Origin: Rhodanobacteraceae bacterium
GTDB taxonomy: Bacteria; Pseudomonadota; Gammaproteobacteria; Xanthomonadales; SZUA-5
Reading direction: 5' to 3'
DNA: 29,677 nt
NCBI GenBank assembly: GCA_016717705.1
Contig: JADKFD010000070.1
Span: forward strand, 1-29,677
Position 1 is the first letter of the stretch. The number at the start of each line of letters is the position of its first letter. Below the pieces are notes generated by a model that worked only from the letters and a program-made list of their open reading frames with translations, was not told the origin of the DNA and made no database searches. Made by a program: the position numbers and the translations under genes. Shown piece by piece: positions 7,382 to 17,100 of the stretch.

Positions 7382-9703
7382 ATGAACATCCAGCACAAAT
7401 TGCTGAGCAAGGCCATTCGCGAGAGTATTTTCCGCGGCACACTGTGGGCATCGGTGTTCGCCGCCGCCCTCGCCAGCGGTAGTCTCTACGCCCAAGACGC
7501 TGACGTCGCCGACGATGAGGCCGACGAAAGCGACCTGCTGATCGAAGAACAGACCGTCGTCAAGAACTACGTCGAGGTCGGTATCGGCAGTGTGTCCGAC
7601 CCGTCCTATCGCTTCGGCCGCTACAACGGGCACGAAGACGACGGCTTGTTCCCGGTGGTCAACATCGACATCTACCGGCGCGGCCCCTGGGACGGCGATG
7701 ACGCCAGCTACTGGCGCCTGACCGGCAACGAGCTCGGGGTCGAAACCCGCGACATCGCCTTCGAAATCGGCCGCCAGGGCAGCTACAACTTCCACATCGG
7801 TTTCGACGAGATTCCGAACTACCAGTACGACGATTCGCAGACCATCTTCGAGGGCGCTGGCAGCACCAACCTGACCCTGCCCACCGGCTGGGTAGCGGGC
7901 CAGACCACTGCGACGATGACCAATCTGGTCCAGAATCTGCGGCCCTACGACATCCAGCATGGCCGCAAGAACTTCGATATCGGCGGCGACGTCAACTTCC
8001 TCTCCGGCTGGAACTTCGAGGTCAACTTCAACCGCGATCAGAGAGACGGCACCAAGACCATGGGGCTGACCATCGGCAATTCGGGCGGCAATCCACGTGC
8101 GGTCATGGCGCCGGAGCCGACCGACTGGCAGACCGACCAGATCGAGGCCGTGCTGACCTATGCCGACACCACCAAGCAGCTCAGCATCGGCTATTACGTC
8201 TCGCTGTTCGACAACGACAACGCCTCGCTGACCTGGCAGAACCCCTACTCCACCATCAATGGGTGGACTACAGCAGCCAACGTCGGTTATCCGACTGGCC
8301 AGGGCCAGATGGGTCTGGCGCCGGACAACGAGTTCCATCAGATCAACTTGAGCGGCGGCTGGAACTTCAGCAGCAACACGCGCTTGAGTGGCGATGTGTC
8401 CTTCGGCCAGGCGACGCAGGATGATGCCTTCCTGCCGTACACGATCAACCCGCTGCTGGCGGCGACGATCACCCAGCCATTGCCGTCCAATTCACTCGAT
8501 GGCGAACTCGACACCACCTATGTCGGTCTGCGCTTCACCACCAAGCCGCTGGATAATCTGGCACTGGGCGCCAGCTACAAGTACGACGATCGCGACAACA
8601 CCACGCATCACCGTGAGTTTGTCTACATCGGCGGCGATTCGTTGGCGCAGAACACCGCGACGACCAGTGGCCAGCGGCGCTACAACGAACCCAAGAGCTA
8701 TCGCGACGAGAACTTCAAGCTCGACGGCACCTGGAACGCCGCGGATTGGCTGCGCGTTGCCGGTGAGGCAATGTTCCGCAAGACCGAACGTCCGCATCAG
8801 GAGCGCGAGGAGATCGACGAAGACCTCTACAGCCTGAACTTCGCCATCGACACCGGCGGAATCGTCAACGGCGGACTGCGGATGTCGAGTTCCGACCGCG
8901 ACGGCGGCAGCGAGTATCTGGGCTATGAGACGCTGATCGGTGGCTACAGCCCGGGCTACTACAACACCCTGCAGCCGTTCGTAGACGGTTATCCCTTCGA
9001 GAATCATCCGGACCTGCGCAAGTTCAACCAAGCTGACCGCCAGCGCAAGGACGGTGAGATCTACGTCAGCTTCATGCCGGTGGAAGAGGTGTCGCTGAAT
9101 GCCAGCGTCAACTACGCGGAAGACGACTACGACAATTCGATCTACGGACTCACCTTCTCTCGGGTCAGTTCCTACAACGTCGACGTCGCATGGGCGCCGA
9201 GCGCAGGGATTGCGGCGTATGCCTTCGCGTCGGAAGAGCGCTACAAGAACGATCAGGACGGGCATTCCTTCGTCAACGGCGCGACGCGACCGGTTTCGGC
9301 TTTCGATCCGAATCGTGACTGGAATACGCGCAGCCGCGATTACGTGTTCACCTACGGCGCGGGCTTCAACAGCAAGTTCCTGGAGGACAAGCTGACGCTC
9401 GGCTTCGATTAGGTGAATTCGGCGGCGGACACCAACATCCGCACCACCGTCGGTACCAGTCTCTTGCGAGCGGATCTGCCGCCGTCCTCCAGCGATCTCA
9501 GTTCAGCCAGTTTCTACGGCGACTACCGCTGGCGCCGCGACATCAGCTTCCACCTGCGCTTCGAGTACGAGCATTTCAATTCCACCGACTGGGCCGTCGA
9601 CAACGTGCCGGCGAACCAGTTGGCCAACATGATCCTGCTCGGCGAAAGCAGCCCGGACTACACGGTCTGGGTAACTACCTTCACCGTGGGTTATCGCTTC
9701 TGA
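7382..9703 (+). CDS. MtrB/PioB-family outer-membrane barrel, interrupted by one in-frame TAG
   Basis: The protein of about 773 residues has a signal peptide (ending near LYA-QD) and an acidic linker, then many alternating strands rich in Tyr, Asn, Asp and Gly. The end VTTFTVGYRF carries the terminal Phe of outer-membrane barrels. Members of this decaheme-associated family sheath the MtrA/DmsE cytochrome, and the adjacent decaheme gene supports the call. At 9410-9412 a TAG interrupts LTLGFD-stop-VNSAADTN. The frame is unchanged after it and the next 96 codons complete the barrel. A Tyr codon is expected there (GFDYVNS), so one base change explains it. This could be a sequencing error, a true nonsense mutation or, least likely, recoding. 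No N-terminal CXXC like that of Shewanella MtrB was seen. Confidence 0.88.
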
Positions 9704-9727
9704 CGCTGGTAGTTGCGGGTGTTTGAA

Positions 9728-9755
9728 CAGAAGGCGCGCGAAAGCGCGCCTTCTG
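9728..9755 (+). terminator. Strong hairpin terminator of the decaheme/porin operon
   Basis: A 12-bp perfect stem (CAGAAGGCGCGC and its complement) closes a GAAA tetraloop 24 bp after the barrel stop codon. Only a weak U-tract (CGTTGT) follows. Confidence 0.75.
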
Positions 9756-9868
9756 CGTTGTGGCATACCGCCGACAGCGAACTGAATCCCCAGTTTGCAG
9801 GCCGTCAGCCGAGCGTACGCGCCTTCTGACAACCCTGCCTGGGTAGCGCCCGCCTTGCCCCGGCGAGA

Positions 9869-10048
9869 TCAACGGAAGTTCTGGATCGCGCTCATTGATG
9901 TCTGACCCAACTGCTGCATGATCGAGATCACAGGCGGCGGCGGCGGCGGTGGCGGTGGCGGTGGCGGTGGATCGGCAGCCAGAACGTCCTGGAAAGCCAG
10001 CAGAGCGCCCGCAGCAACGAGCGCGAGAATCCATTTGCTATTAGACAT
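9869..10048 (-). CDS. Exported 59-residue peptide with 13 consecutive prolines
   Basis: From ATG 10048 the frame encodes a signal peptide (MSNSKWILALVAAGALLAF, cleavage likely after VLA or LAA). An Asp and 13 prolines follow, and the peptide ends VISIMQQLGQTSMSAIQNFR. AAGGGA lies about 12 nt upstream, and a sigma-70-like promoter sits before that at 10097-10126. The Pro codons are four CCACCG units, then CCG codons and CCT. Such a run should stall ribosomes without EF-P, and the short repeat could change length by slippage. I do not know this family. The complete signal peptide, ribosome-binding site and promoter argue that it is real. Confidence 0.65.
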   Translation of the reverse strand: MSNSKWILALVAAGALLAFQDVLAADPPPPPPPPPPPPPVISIMQQLGQTSMSAIQNFR

Positions 10049-10096
10049 TGAACAACGTCCCTTGAAGGAATTGCAGCGGTGCTGCGATGGCCCTGC

Positions 10097-10126
10097 AGTG
10101 TAGCCGAAGCGTACATTCTGTTACAA
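10097..10126 (-). promoter_or_regulatory. Sigma-70-like promoter of the proline-run peptide
   Basis: On the minus strand TTGTAA (-35) and TACACT (-10) are separated by 18 nt. The -10 ends about 50 nt before the peptide's start codon. Confidence 0.45.
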
Positions 10127-10139
10127 TAAAGCCTGTTGG

Positions 10140-10174
10140 AAAAAGCCCGCCCAGCGCCGCTGGCGCCCTTGGGC
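10140..10174 (-). terminator. Rho-independent terminator after the amidohydrolase gene
   Basis: On the minus strand GCCCA pairs with TGGGC and GCGCC with GGCGC around an AGC loop, with a small bulge, followed by GCGGGCTTTTT. It lies about 150 bp beyond the amidohydrolase stop and just before the promoter of the proline-run peptide. Confidence 0.7.
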
Positions 10175-10323
10175 GTCCATAGTCTGGCTGCCCGTCCGGA
10201 TGGTTGAGCGTGGCCAGCCGCCCACGCGCAAAGCGACATCTGCCATCCTGTTCAAGCTGCTGCGCCTAGTGTCGCTCCCGACGCTCTTCGGATCACGGGC
10301 CCCAGGAAAACGACACAGATCAC

Positions 10324-11091
10324 TCAGCTGCTGGCATGCTGCGCGCGCAGTTGCGCTGTAGTAGCCATCAGTGCCCGGTACAGCCGCCCTGCCCAGCGCG
10401 CGCGCATGGCGGGCGTCCCCAATTGGTCCTGACGCAATTCGATCGTGGTGTGGCGCAGGTGACGGCTGGCAGCATGCCGATCTACCGTATCTCCGGGGAT
10501 CGCGCGGCCATCGTAGGGCTGATTGTCGCCGACCAGACCACCCTCGCGACCGAGTTCGCGGATCAGGTGCTGGGCGAACGGCCGATCCTTGTCCCACAGC
10601 ACCCCGATCGGCCACGGCCGCGATTGACCAACGCTGCCCAGGCATGGCGTGAAACTGTGGATCGACACCACTGTAGGTGCCAGCGAGATGGACTCCAACT
10701 GCTTCAGGTGGCGATCGATGCGCCGGTGGTAGGGCTGGTAGTAGGACGCCAGGCGTCGCTGGCGTTCCCGGGCGCAGAGATCCTGATTGCCGGGTACCAG
10801 AACGCCATCGCTGACGGCGGGGATCAATGTCGGATGCCCCACGGGTCGGTTGGCGTCGATCACCAGGCGCGACACTGCCTGTTCGATCATCGGCGCGCGC
10901 AGGTACTGCGCCAGCCGCAGCGCCACATCGCGCGCCCCGGTATCCCAGGCGATGTGGTCGAGCAGCTTGACCGCGCTCAGACCGAGATCGCCAAATTCGG
11001 GCGGTATCCGGTTGCTGGCGTGGTCGCACAGCACCAGCCAGTGCAGATTGGCGCCGGGATGCCAGCGAAATGCGGGATATCGGGAAACCAT
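10324..11091 (-). CDS. N-formylglutamate amidohydrolase-family protein
   Basis: The 255-residue protein matches the family that hydrolyses N-formylglutamate, the last step of one histidine-degradation route. Many members have unproven substrates. Visible motifs are LCDHASNRIP (residues 21-30, likely metal ligands), SRLVIDANRP, SIHSFTPCLG and GDTVDRHAASRHL followed by TTIELRQD near the C-terminus. Length is normal for the family. There is no hut operon nearby, so a role in histidine breakdown cannot be assumed. The gene lies between tRNA-Asn and a terminator and is probably transcribed alone. The ATG at 11091 has no strong ribosome-binding site. Confidence 0.85.
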   Translation of the reverse strand: MVSRYPAFRWHPGANLHWLVLCDHASNRIPPEFGDLGLSAVKLLDHIAWDTGARDVALRLAQYLRAPMIEQAVSRLVIDANRPVGHPTLIPAVSDGVLVPGNQDLCARERQRRLASYYQPYHRRIDRHLKQLESISLAPTVVSIHSFTPCLGSVGQSRPWPIGVLWDKDRPFAQHLIRELGREGGLVGDNQPYDGRAIPGDTVDRHAASRHLRHTTIELRQDQLGTPAMRARWAGRLYRALMATTAQLRAQHASS

Positions 11092-11153
11092 GGGCCAATG
11101 ATGCGCAGGCGCGGCTTGGTTGGGGAAGACCTGCGCCTCCAGAGTCCGCCACC

Positions 11154-11191
11154 AAAGAAAAGGGCCTGCGCGGTTACCCGTGCAAGCCCTT
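11154..11191 (-). terminator. Rho-independent terminator after tRNA-Asn
   Basis: On the minus strand AAGGGCTTGC pairs with GCAGGCCCTT (one mismatch) and is followed by TTCTTT. It begins about 9 nt after the tRNA CCA end. Confidence 0.75.
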
Positions 11192-11199
11192 GATTTTCT

Positions 11200-11274
<75 letters not shown>

Positions 11275-11314
11275 ACGGTAGAAGCGGAATAATGCCGTCA
11301 GATTTGCGGCCTCG

Positions 11315-12688
11315 TCAAGAGGCAGCTTTCAAGCGATAGCACGGCTTGTACGGATCGCTGCCCGGCAGCTTCATGCGATGCTGTTCGACGAAGGCCTTGA
11401 GCAGCGCATCCATGGCCTCCATGATCGCCGGCTCGCCGCTGATCTCGTAAGGTCCGTGGGCTTCGATGGCGCGGATGCCCTCTTCCTTCACGTTGCCGGC
11501 GACGATGCCGCTGAAGGCGCGACGCAGATCGGCAGCCAGTTCGTGCACCGGACGACCGCGATGCAGTTCGAGTCGCGCCATCGCTTCGTGGGTGGGCGTG
11601 AACCGATACTGGAAGGCATCCGGGATTTTCAACGTCCAGTTGTAGAAGAAGGCATCCTTGGTCTCGACGCGGTGATCGGTGACCATGGCCATCCCCTGCT
11701 TCACATGGCGCGCAACCTCGACCGGATCGCCGACGATGATGCGGTAGCGCTCCGCGGCGCTTTCCCCCAACACCAGCTTGAGGAAAGCATCGATCTGTTC
11801 GAAATACGCGGCGCTGTCCCTGGGGCCGGTAAACACCACTGGAAACGGTACGCGCGCGTTGTCCGGATGCAGCAGGATGCCGAGCAGATAGAGGATCTCT
11901 TCGGCGGTTCCTACGCCACCCGGGAACACGATGATCGCGTGGCCGACGCGAACGAAGGATTCCAGGCGCTTTTCGATGTCCGGCATGATCACCAGGTGAT
12001 TGACGATCGGGTTCGGCGACTCGGCGGCGATGATTCCAGGCTCGGTGATGCCGATGTAACGCGTGTCATTGATGCGCTGTTTGGCATGGGCAATGGTGGC
12101 GCCCTTCATCGGGCCCTTCATCGCCCCGGGGCCGCAGCCGGTGCAGATGTCCATGCCGCGCAGACCCAGCTCGTAACCGACCTTCTTGGTGTACTCGTAC
12201 TCCTTGCGCGCGATCGAATGACCGCCCCAGCAGACGACCAGGTTGGGCGCGTGTTGCGCGCGCAGGATGCCGGCATTGCGCAGGATGTCGAACACCGCGT
12301 TGGTGATGCCCTCGGGTTCGTTGAGATTGGCGCGCGTCTTGATTTCGTTTTCGACGTAGAGAATGTCGCGCAGGACCGCGAACAGCAGTTGGCGGATGCC
12401 GCGGATGATTTCGCCGTCGACAAACGCCTGCGGCGGCGCATTGATCAGGTCGAGCTTGACGCCGCGATCCTGTTGCACCACGCGCACATCGAAATCCGGG
12501 TGGCGCGCCAGCACGGCCCGCGCATCGTCGCTCTCGCTCCCCGTGGTCAACACCGCCAGCGTGCAGCGGCGGAACAGGTCATAGAGATTGCCGGTGGTTG
12601 CGGCGGTGAGCCGACGCACTTCGGCCTTGGACAGCACATCCATGCCAGCTTCGGGATTGATGCGGGCACTGACGGAACGATGATTCAT
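11315..12688 (-). CDS. ppnN: Nucleotide 5'-monophosphate nucleosidase PpnN (LOG family)
   Basis: The 457-residue protein matches PpnN (YgdH), a cytosolic enzyme that cleaves nucleotide monophosphates to base and ribose 5-phosphate and in E. coli is stimulated by (p)ppGpp. The LOG/lysine-decarboxylase-like core is clear: CWGGHSIARKEYEYTK (residues 153-168), CTGCGPGAMKGPMKG and FPGGVGTAEEI (255-265). The N- and C-terminal extensions match the E. coli protein, which is of nearly equal length. ATG 12688 is preceded by AAGGATG; the longer upstream frame is not family-like. The gene is intact, unlike many neighbours. It may be cotranscribed with the upstream regulator gene. Confidence 0.93.
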   Translation of the reverse strand: MNHRSVSARINPEAGMDVLSKAEVRRLTAATTGNLYDLFRRCTLAVLTTGSESDDARAVLARHPDFDVRVVQQDRGVKLDLINAPPQAFVDGEIIRGIRQLLFAVLRDILYVENEIKTRANLNEPEGITNAVFDILRNAGILRAQHAPNLVVCWGGHSIARKEYEYTKKVGYELGLRGMDICTGCGPGAMKGPMKGATIAHAKQRINDTRYIGITEPGIIAAESPNPIVNHLVIMPDIEKRLESFVRVGHAIIVFPGGVGTAEEILYLLGILLHPDNARVPFPVVFTGPRDSAAYFEQIDAFLKLVLGESAAERYRIIVGDPVEVARHVKQGMAMVTDHRVETKDAFFYNWTLKIPDAFQYRFTPTHEAMARLELHRGRPVHELAADLRRAFSGIVAGNVKEEGIRAIEAHGPYEISGEPAIMEAMDALLKAFVEQHRMKLPGSDPYKPCYRLKAAS

Positions 12689-12881
12689 GAGACATCCTTG
12701 TATTGCGCGACGCCATCGCCGCGCTTCCTTGAGTTCAACAGGTTGCCGTGCCAGGCAGGTCACGGGCCGCGCGGCCGCCGGGGGCGAGCCACGAGGCCAG
12801 GAAGCCTGGCCAGCGGACGTCCCACACAGCAGCCGGGCAACTCGGCCCACAAAAGCAACGCCTTTCGCGGGGCCGGGAACT

Positions 12882-13913
12882 CTACGCGGCTTCCGTCAAT
12901 TGCGCGACACCGACACCGCCACGCACGAGCTTGGCGTCGAATCCGCGCTCGGTCAGCAGGAATACGGCTGACGCGCTGCGCCGTCCGGTATCGCAATAGA
13001 CCCAGTACTCGCGGGCCGGATCCAGGGTCTGCGCCAGGCTGCGCAGGCGCGCCAGCGGCACGTTGATCGCCCCGGGCCAATGCCCGCGCTCGAATTCGCG
13101 GGGCAGGCGCACATCGATCAGTTGCACCTGGGCATGCAGATCGCTGACTTGTACCTCGCGCATCAAGGGTGCTTTCAGCAGCCGCGAAAAGGCGATGTTG
13201 GAAAGGCGCATCAGTGTGCAACGGGTCAACGCGCGCACGGTTGCATTGCGCGGTTCGCCGGAGACCAGCGCCTCTTCCCCGAAGGCACGGCCCACGCCCA
13301 GTTGCGCCAGTTCCTCTTCCGAATTGCCGCTCGGGTCTTCCAGCACGACCTGGGCGCGACCGTCGGTGATCACGTAGTAGTAATCCCCCGGATCGCCCTG
13401 CTTGAGGATGATCTGCCCGGCTTCGAAAGTCACTGGCTCCATGCTCGCGAAAATCTGCGCGATGTTGCCTGGCGGGATGCGCAGGAAGGCCTTGCTCTGC
13501 AGCAGCGCGGTCATCCAGTCACCGGATTCATCGTCGACGTCGCCGGACAACTCGCGAGCCTCCAGACCGCCGGTTTGCGACCAGGTCAACATGACATCCA
13601 GCAGTTCGCGATCGACAAACAGGATCTGCGCGGACTTCAGGCATAGCGCGGTCTGCGCCCTGCGCTGACCGGGGGCGAGCGCGTAGCGCGCCTCGGGATC
13701 GGTCGAACGCAGACGCCGTGCCGACTGCTCGTCCTGCAGTTCGATTTCGCCCTCGATGAGGAAGGCCTGGGTACGTGCCAACTCGCCACGGCTGAAGATC
13801 ACCTGGCCCGGTTGGTAATTGACCAGACTGCTCTGTTTGGCGAGTTGCGAACGATCCGAGGGGACCAGCGACTGCAAAGGCACAAAGCGCCCGAACAGGC
13901 TGATATTGACCAT
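12882..13913 (-). CDS. Double cyclic-nucleotide-binding domain protein fused to rhodanese
   Basis: The 343-residue protein has a degenerate cyclic-nucleotide-binding fold at about 1-110, then a better conserved one at about 140-250. The phosphate-binding cassette of the second (FGEEALVSGEPRNATVRA, residues 211-228) contains the expected Glu and Arg. A rhodanese domain (about 258-340) shows DVRLPREFERGHWPGAINVP and the active-site loop YCDTGRRSAS with catalytic C307. There is no DNA-binding domain or membrane segment. It could link nucleotide sensing to sulfur or persulfide chemistry, but its function is unknown. The start at ATG 13913 gives a complete first domain. No frame damage is seen. 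Confidence 0.85.
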   Translation of the reverse strand: MVNISLFGRFVPLQSLVPSDRSQLAKQSSLVNYQPGQVIFSRGELARTQAFLIEGEIELQDEQSARRLRSTDPEARYALAPGQRRAQTALCLKSAQILFVDRELLDVMLTWSQTGGLEARELSGDVDDESGDWMTALLQSKAFLRIPPGNIAQIFASMEPVTFEAGQIILKQGDPGDYYYVITDGRAQVVLEDPSGNSEEELAQLGVGRAFGEEALVSGEPRNATVRALTRCTLMRLSNIAFSRLLKAPLMREVQVSDLHAQVQLIDVRLPREFERGHWPGAINVPLARLRSLAQTLDPAREYWVYCDTGRRSASAVFLLTERGFDAKLVRGGVGVAQLTEAA

Positions 13914-14018
13914 GAGTGGCGTCCGGATCCAACGCGAGGGGCGCGATTCTATGCCTTGCGCGGCCGGGTGACGAGTGGCCAATTGTAGAGTCCGAGCCCG
14001 CGGATCCGGCTTTTGTAG

Positions 14019-14072
14019 AGCGGAGCTTGCTCCGCTGCTTTTCGCATGCCCCGAGCCGAGCAAGCTCGGCTC
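14019..14072. repeat. Inverted pair of REP-like palindromes
   Basis: Two related hairpins face each other: AGCGGAGC-TT-GCTCCGCT (14019-14036) and GAGCCGAGC-AA-GCTCGGCTC (14053-14072... ends at 14072). Flanking TGTAGAGC on the left and GCTCTACCA on the right show they are inverted copies of one element. A pair like this between genes resembles the REP/BIME units common in gammaproteobacteria. A partial third copy, TGTAGAGTCCGAGC, starts near 13984. Confidence 0.7.
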
Positions 14073-14101
14073 TACCAGAGCACCTGGAAGCGCAGAACCC
14101 A

Positions 14102-14135
14102 CAAAAGGAAACGGCCGGCAAGAGCCGGCCGTTTC
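14102..14135 (-). terminator. Rho-independent terminator of the TonB-dependent receptor
   Basis: On the minus strand a 12-bp perfect stem, GAAACGGCCGGC/GCCGGCCGTTTC, has a TCTT loop and is followed by CTTTTGT. It begins about 20 bp after the receptor stop codon. Confidence 0.85.
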
Positions 14136-14156
14136 GCTGCAGCGATGATGCCAAGA

Positions 14157-17100
14157 TCAGAAGCTGTAGCGGAAACCGACCTGCAGTGCCCAACGCGAGA
14201 CACCGCGATCGTCATACACGCGCGGCTCATCCGGCGTGTTGAAGCGGTAGACGTACTGACCGTTCGCCGCGATGCCGCCGTACTCGACGATGCCACGCAT
14301 CGACGGGAAGCCGACTTCCTCGATCACGCCCCAATCCTCGTCGATCATGTTGCCGATATTGAGGATGTCGAGCCAGATCTCGGCCTTGTTGCCGGCGAAG
14401 AAGCCCGGCAGTTCCTGCGAGATGCGCACGTCGAAGTTGTTCACCCAGGCGTCGAAATCGGCGTTGCGCTCGGCGACTTCTCCAAGGTGATTGCGCAAGT
14501 ACTCATTGCTCTGCACATAGGCCCAGAACGCATCACGTTCAGCAGTGGAACCAAACTGCACGTCATCGATGTTGGCCGGGATGTACAGCAGGTCATTCAA
14601 GCGACCGTCGCCGTTGGCATCGTTGTCGAAGGTGTAACTGTAGGGCTTGCCGCGACGGCCCTCGTAGAACACCGAGAACTCGGTCTTCAGATCGTCGAAG
14701 AAGAAGTGGCGATACGACACCGCGCCCGAGAAGCGATCCTTGATCAGGTAGTTGGACCGCGCGGAGACTTCTTCGTTGGCCTGGAACACGGCCACGTTGC
14801 CGAGCTGCGAACTGGAGGTCGAGCTGGTCAGCGGGCTGACTTCGTCGGCTTCGGTGTAGGTGTAGGCGACCTGCCAGAACCAAGCGTCCTCATACGGCTT
14901 CATCAAGGACACGGTGAACTGCTCGCCACCGCCCTTGCTGGTGGACTTGGCGATGATCGCGTCGTTGTAGGCAGAGAGGCGATTCGCGCGTGCGGTCACG
15001 CTGGTGCCGGCGCCGTTCTGGTTCCAGTTGGCCGGATTACGGCCGTTGGCATTCCAGTAGATCATGCGGCCGTCCTGGCCAACGGCAGTGGGCGAGCCCA
15101 GATTCAACTGCTCGTAGTAGATGCCTTCTTCAACCTGAGTCAGGATGACTTCGGCGGTGGCGACCATGCCCCACCACGGCAATTCGTGGTCGAAGGCCAG
15201 GTTGGCCTTCCACACCGCCGGCTGCGCCAGCTCCGGATCGATGAAATCGATCGACTGCGTGGCACCGGCGCCCGGCGTGAACAGGCCCAGCTGATCGGCC
15301 GGATCCGGATCGAAGCGCGTGATGCCGCTGGAGAAGAAGTAATCGGTGTACGACAGACCGTTGTTCGAGTACGGATTGGACAGCCATACGGTCGCCGATG
15401 CGCCCTGGAACAGGCCCAAACCACCACGCATCTGCGTCGCGCGCTCGGTGTCGAAGTTGTAGTTGAAGCCAAAGCGCGGCTGGAACAGTTCTTCGCCGTC
15501 GATGGTGGTGCTGTTGTCGTAGCCGAAGGCCGTCGAAGCCGCCTCGTTGTAGATCGGCGCCTGATCCACGTTCGGCGTATCGATGCGCAGGCCGTAGGTG
15601 AAGGTCAGGTTGTAGTTGACCGACCAGGTGTCCTGCACAAACATGCCAAGGTTGTCGAGGCCCCAGTTTGCCGCCATGTTGTCCAGATCGCCTCCAGACG
15701 GGAGCGAACAGCTGATATCGGCTCGAAATGCCAGTGCGGTAGTTGGCGATGGAGTCGAAGGTGTAGGCGCCGTTCGTGCGGCGACCGAACAGGTTGTAGA
15801 AATCGTTGGTCTCATAATCGAACCCGAACTTCAGTTCGTGATCGTCGAGGAACAGGTTACCGACCAGGTAGGTGTTCCAGGTCTGGGTTTCGAGAATGTT
15901 GGCGTGCGTATTCTCTTCGGTGCCTAGGTTCAAGAAGGCGTTGCCGATACGAACGCCAATCGCCGGCCGATCGTCCACCGGCGTGCGCACCGCCGAGTAA
16001 TCGCGGTAGGACACCTTGAACTCCGTGGAGAAGGTGTCGGTCCAATCGCTGAACAGCTGTGCGGTGGTCGACTCGAAGTCGAAATCGCGCTGGTACTGGT
16101 AGCCGGTTAGTGCCAGCGAATTGGCTCCGAAGCCGACGATGTTGGCCTGGCTCTGTTCGGAACTGCTGTAACGCAGGCTGGCGCGGTGCTGATCGCTGAT
16201 GTTCCAATCCAGCTTGATGCCAATTTCCTCGCTGGTGGTGTCCAGCGACTCGGGGCCCGTCAACTCGCCCGGATCCCAGCCATAGACATCGCGCGAGATG
16301 GCGATGACTTCGTCGATCTGCGCCTGGGTGATCGGGACGATGTTGGTCGCATCGGAACCGGTCGGGCCGAAATTGGTGCCAACGCCCTTGTACTTGGTCT
16401 TCTCGTAGTTGACGAAGAAGAACAAGCGATCCTCGATCAGCGGGCCACCGAAGGTGCCGCCGTAGGTCTCGTCGGTATCGAAGACTTCCGGCTTGTTGCC
16501 CGCCTGGTTCTCGCCGGACCAGTCGTTTTCACGATAGGTGCCATAAACGGACCCGTGGAAGTCATTGCCGCCCGACTTGGTGACCGCGTTGACCACGGCG
16601 CCCGTCGCACCGCCGATGGCTACGTCATAGTTGGCCACCGACACGTTGATGGCGTCGATCACGTCCATCGAGATCGGCTGCTTCGGCGTCGGCAGCGAAT
16701 TCGACTCCAGGCCGAAGGCATCCGAGGTGTTGACGCCGTCGATGCGGATCGAGTTGAAGCGCGTGTTCTGGCCGCCCGCCGAGATTTCGTTGCGCGCCTT
16801 GTCGGTCTGCGCAATGCGCGGATCGAGGCGCACGTAATCCTGGAGGTTGCGATTGACCGACGGGAAGGAGTTGATCTGTTCGCGCGAGACGTTGCTGGTG
16901 GAGCCCTGGTTGTCGGTACGGAAGGTATCCGACTGCGCCGATGCCACGACCTCGATCGACTCCAGTGTCGTCGTCGCCAGATCGAGATCGACGTTGACCT
17001 GCGACGCCTCACCGAGCAGCAGGGTGACGTCGTCCTGCGCTTCGCCCGCGAAGCCATCCTTGGTCACCGTGATCTTGTACGGACCACCGACGCGCAAGTT

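Noticed and set aside
9410..9412. Pyrrolysine-type recoding of TAG in the barrel gene
   Set aside because: No pyl genes are seen, the family position is normally Tyr, and a point error or mutation is simpler.
10175..10323. Possible gene between the amidohydrolase and its terminator
   Set aside because: Frames here are short or continue only as shadows; no start signal or family motif was found.
11378..13066. 562-residue plus-strand open frame
   Set aside because: It is the antisense shadow of ppnN and the nucleotide-binding/rhodanese gene, caused by high third-position GC.
14046..16019. 657-residue plus-strand open frame
   Set aside because: It lies antisense to the Oar-like receptor and ends in an Arg-rich, low-complexity tail.
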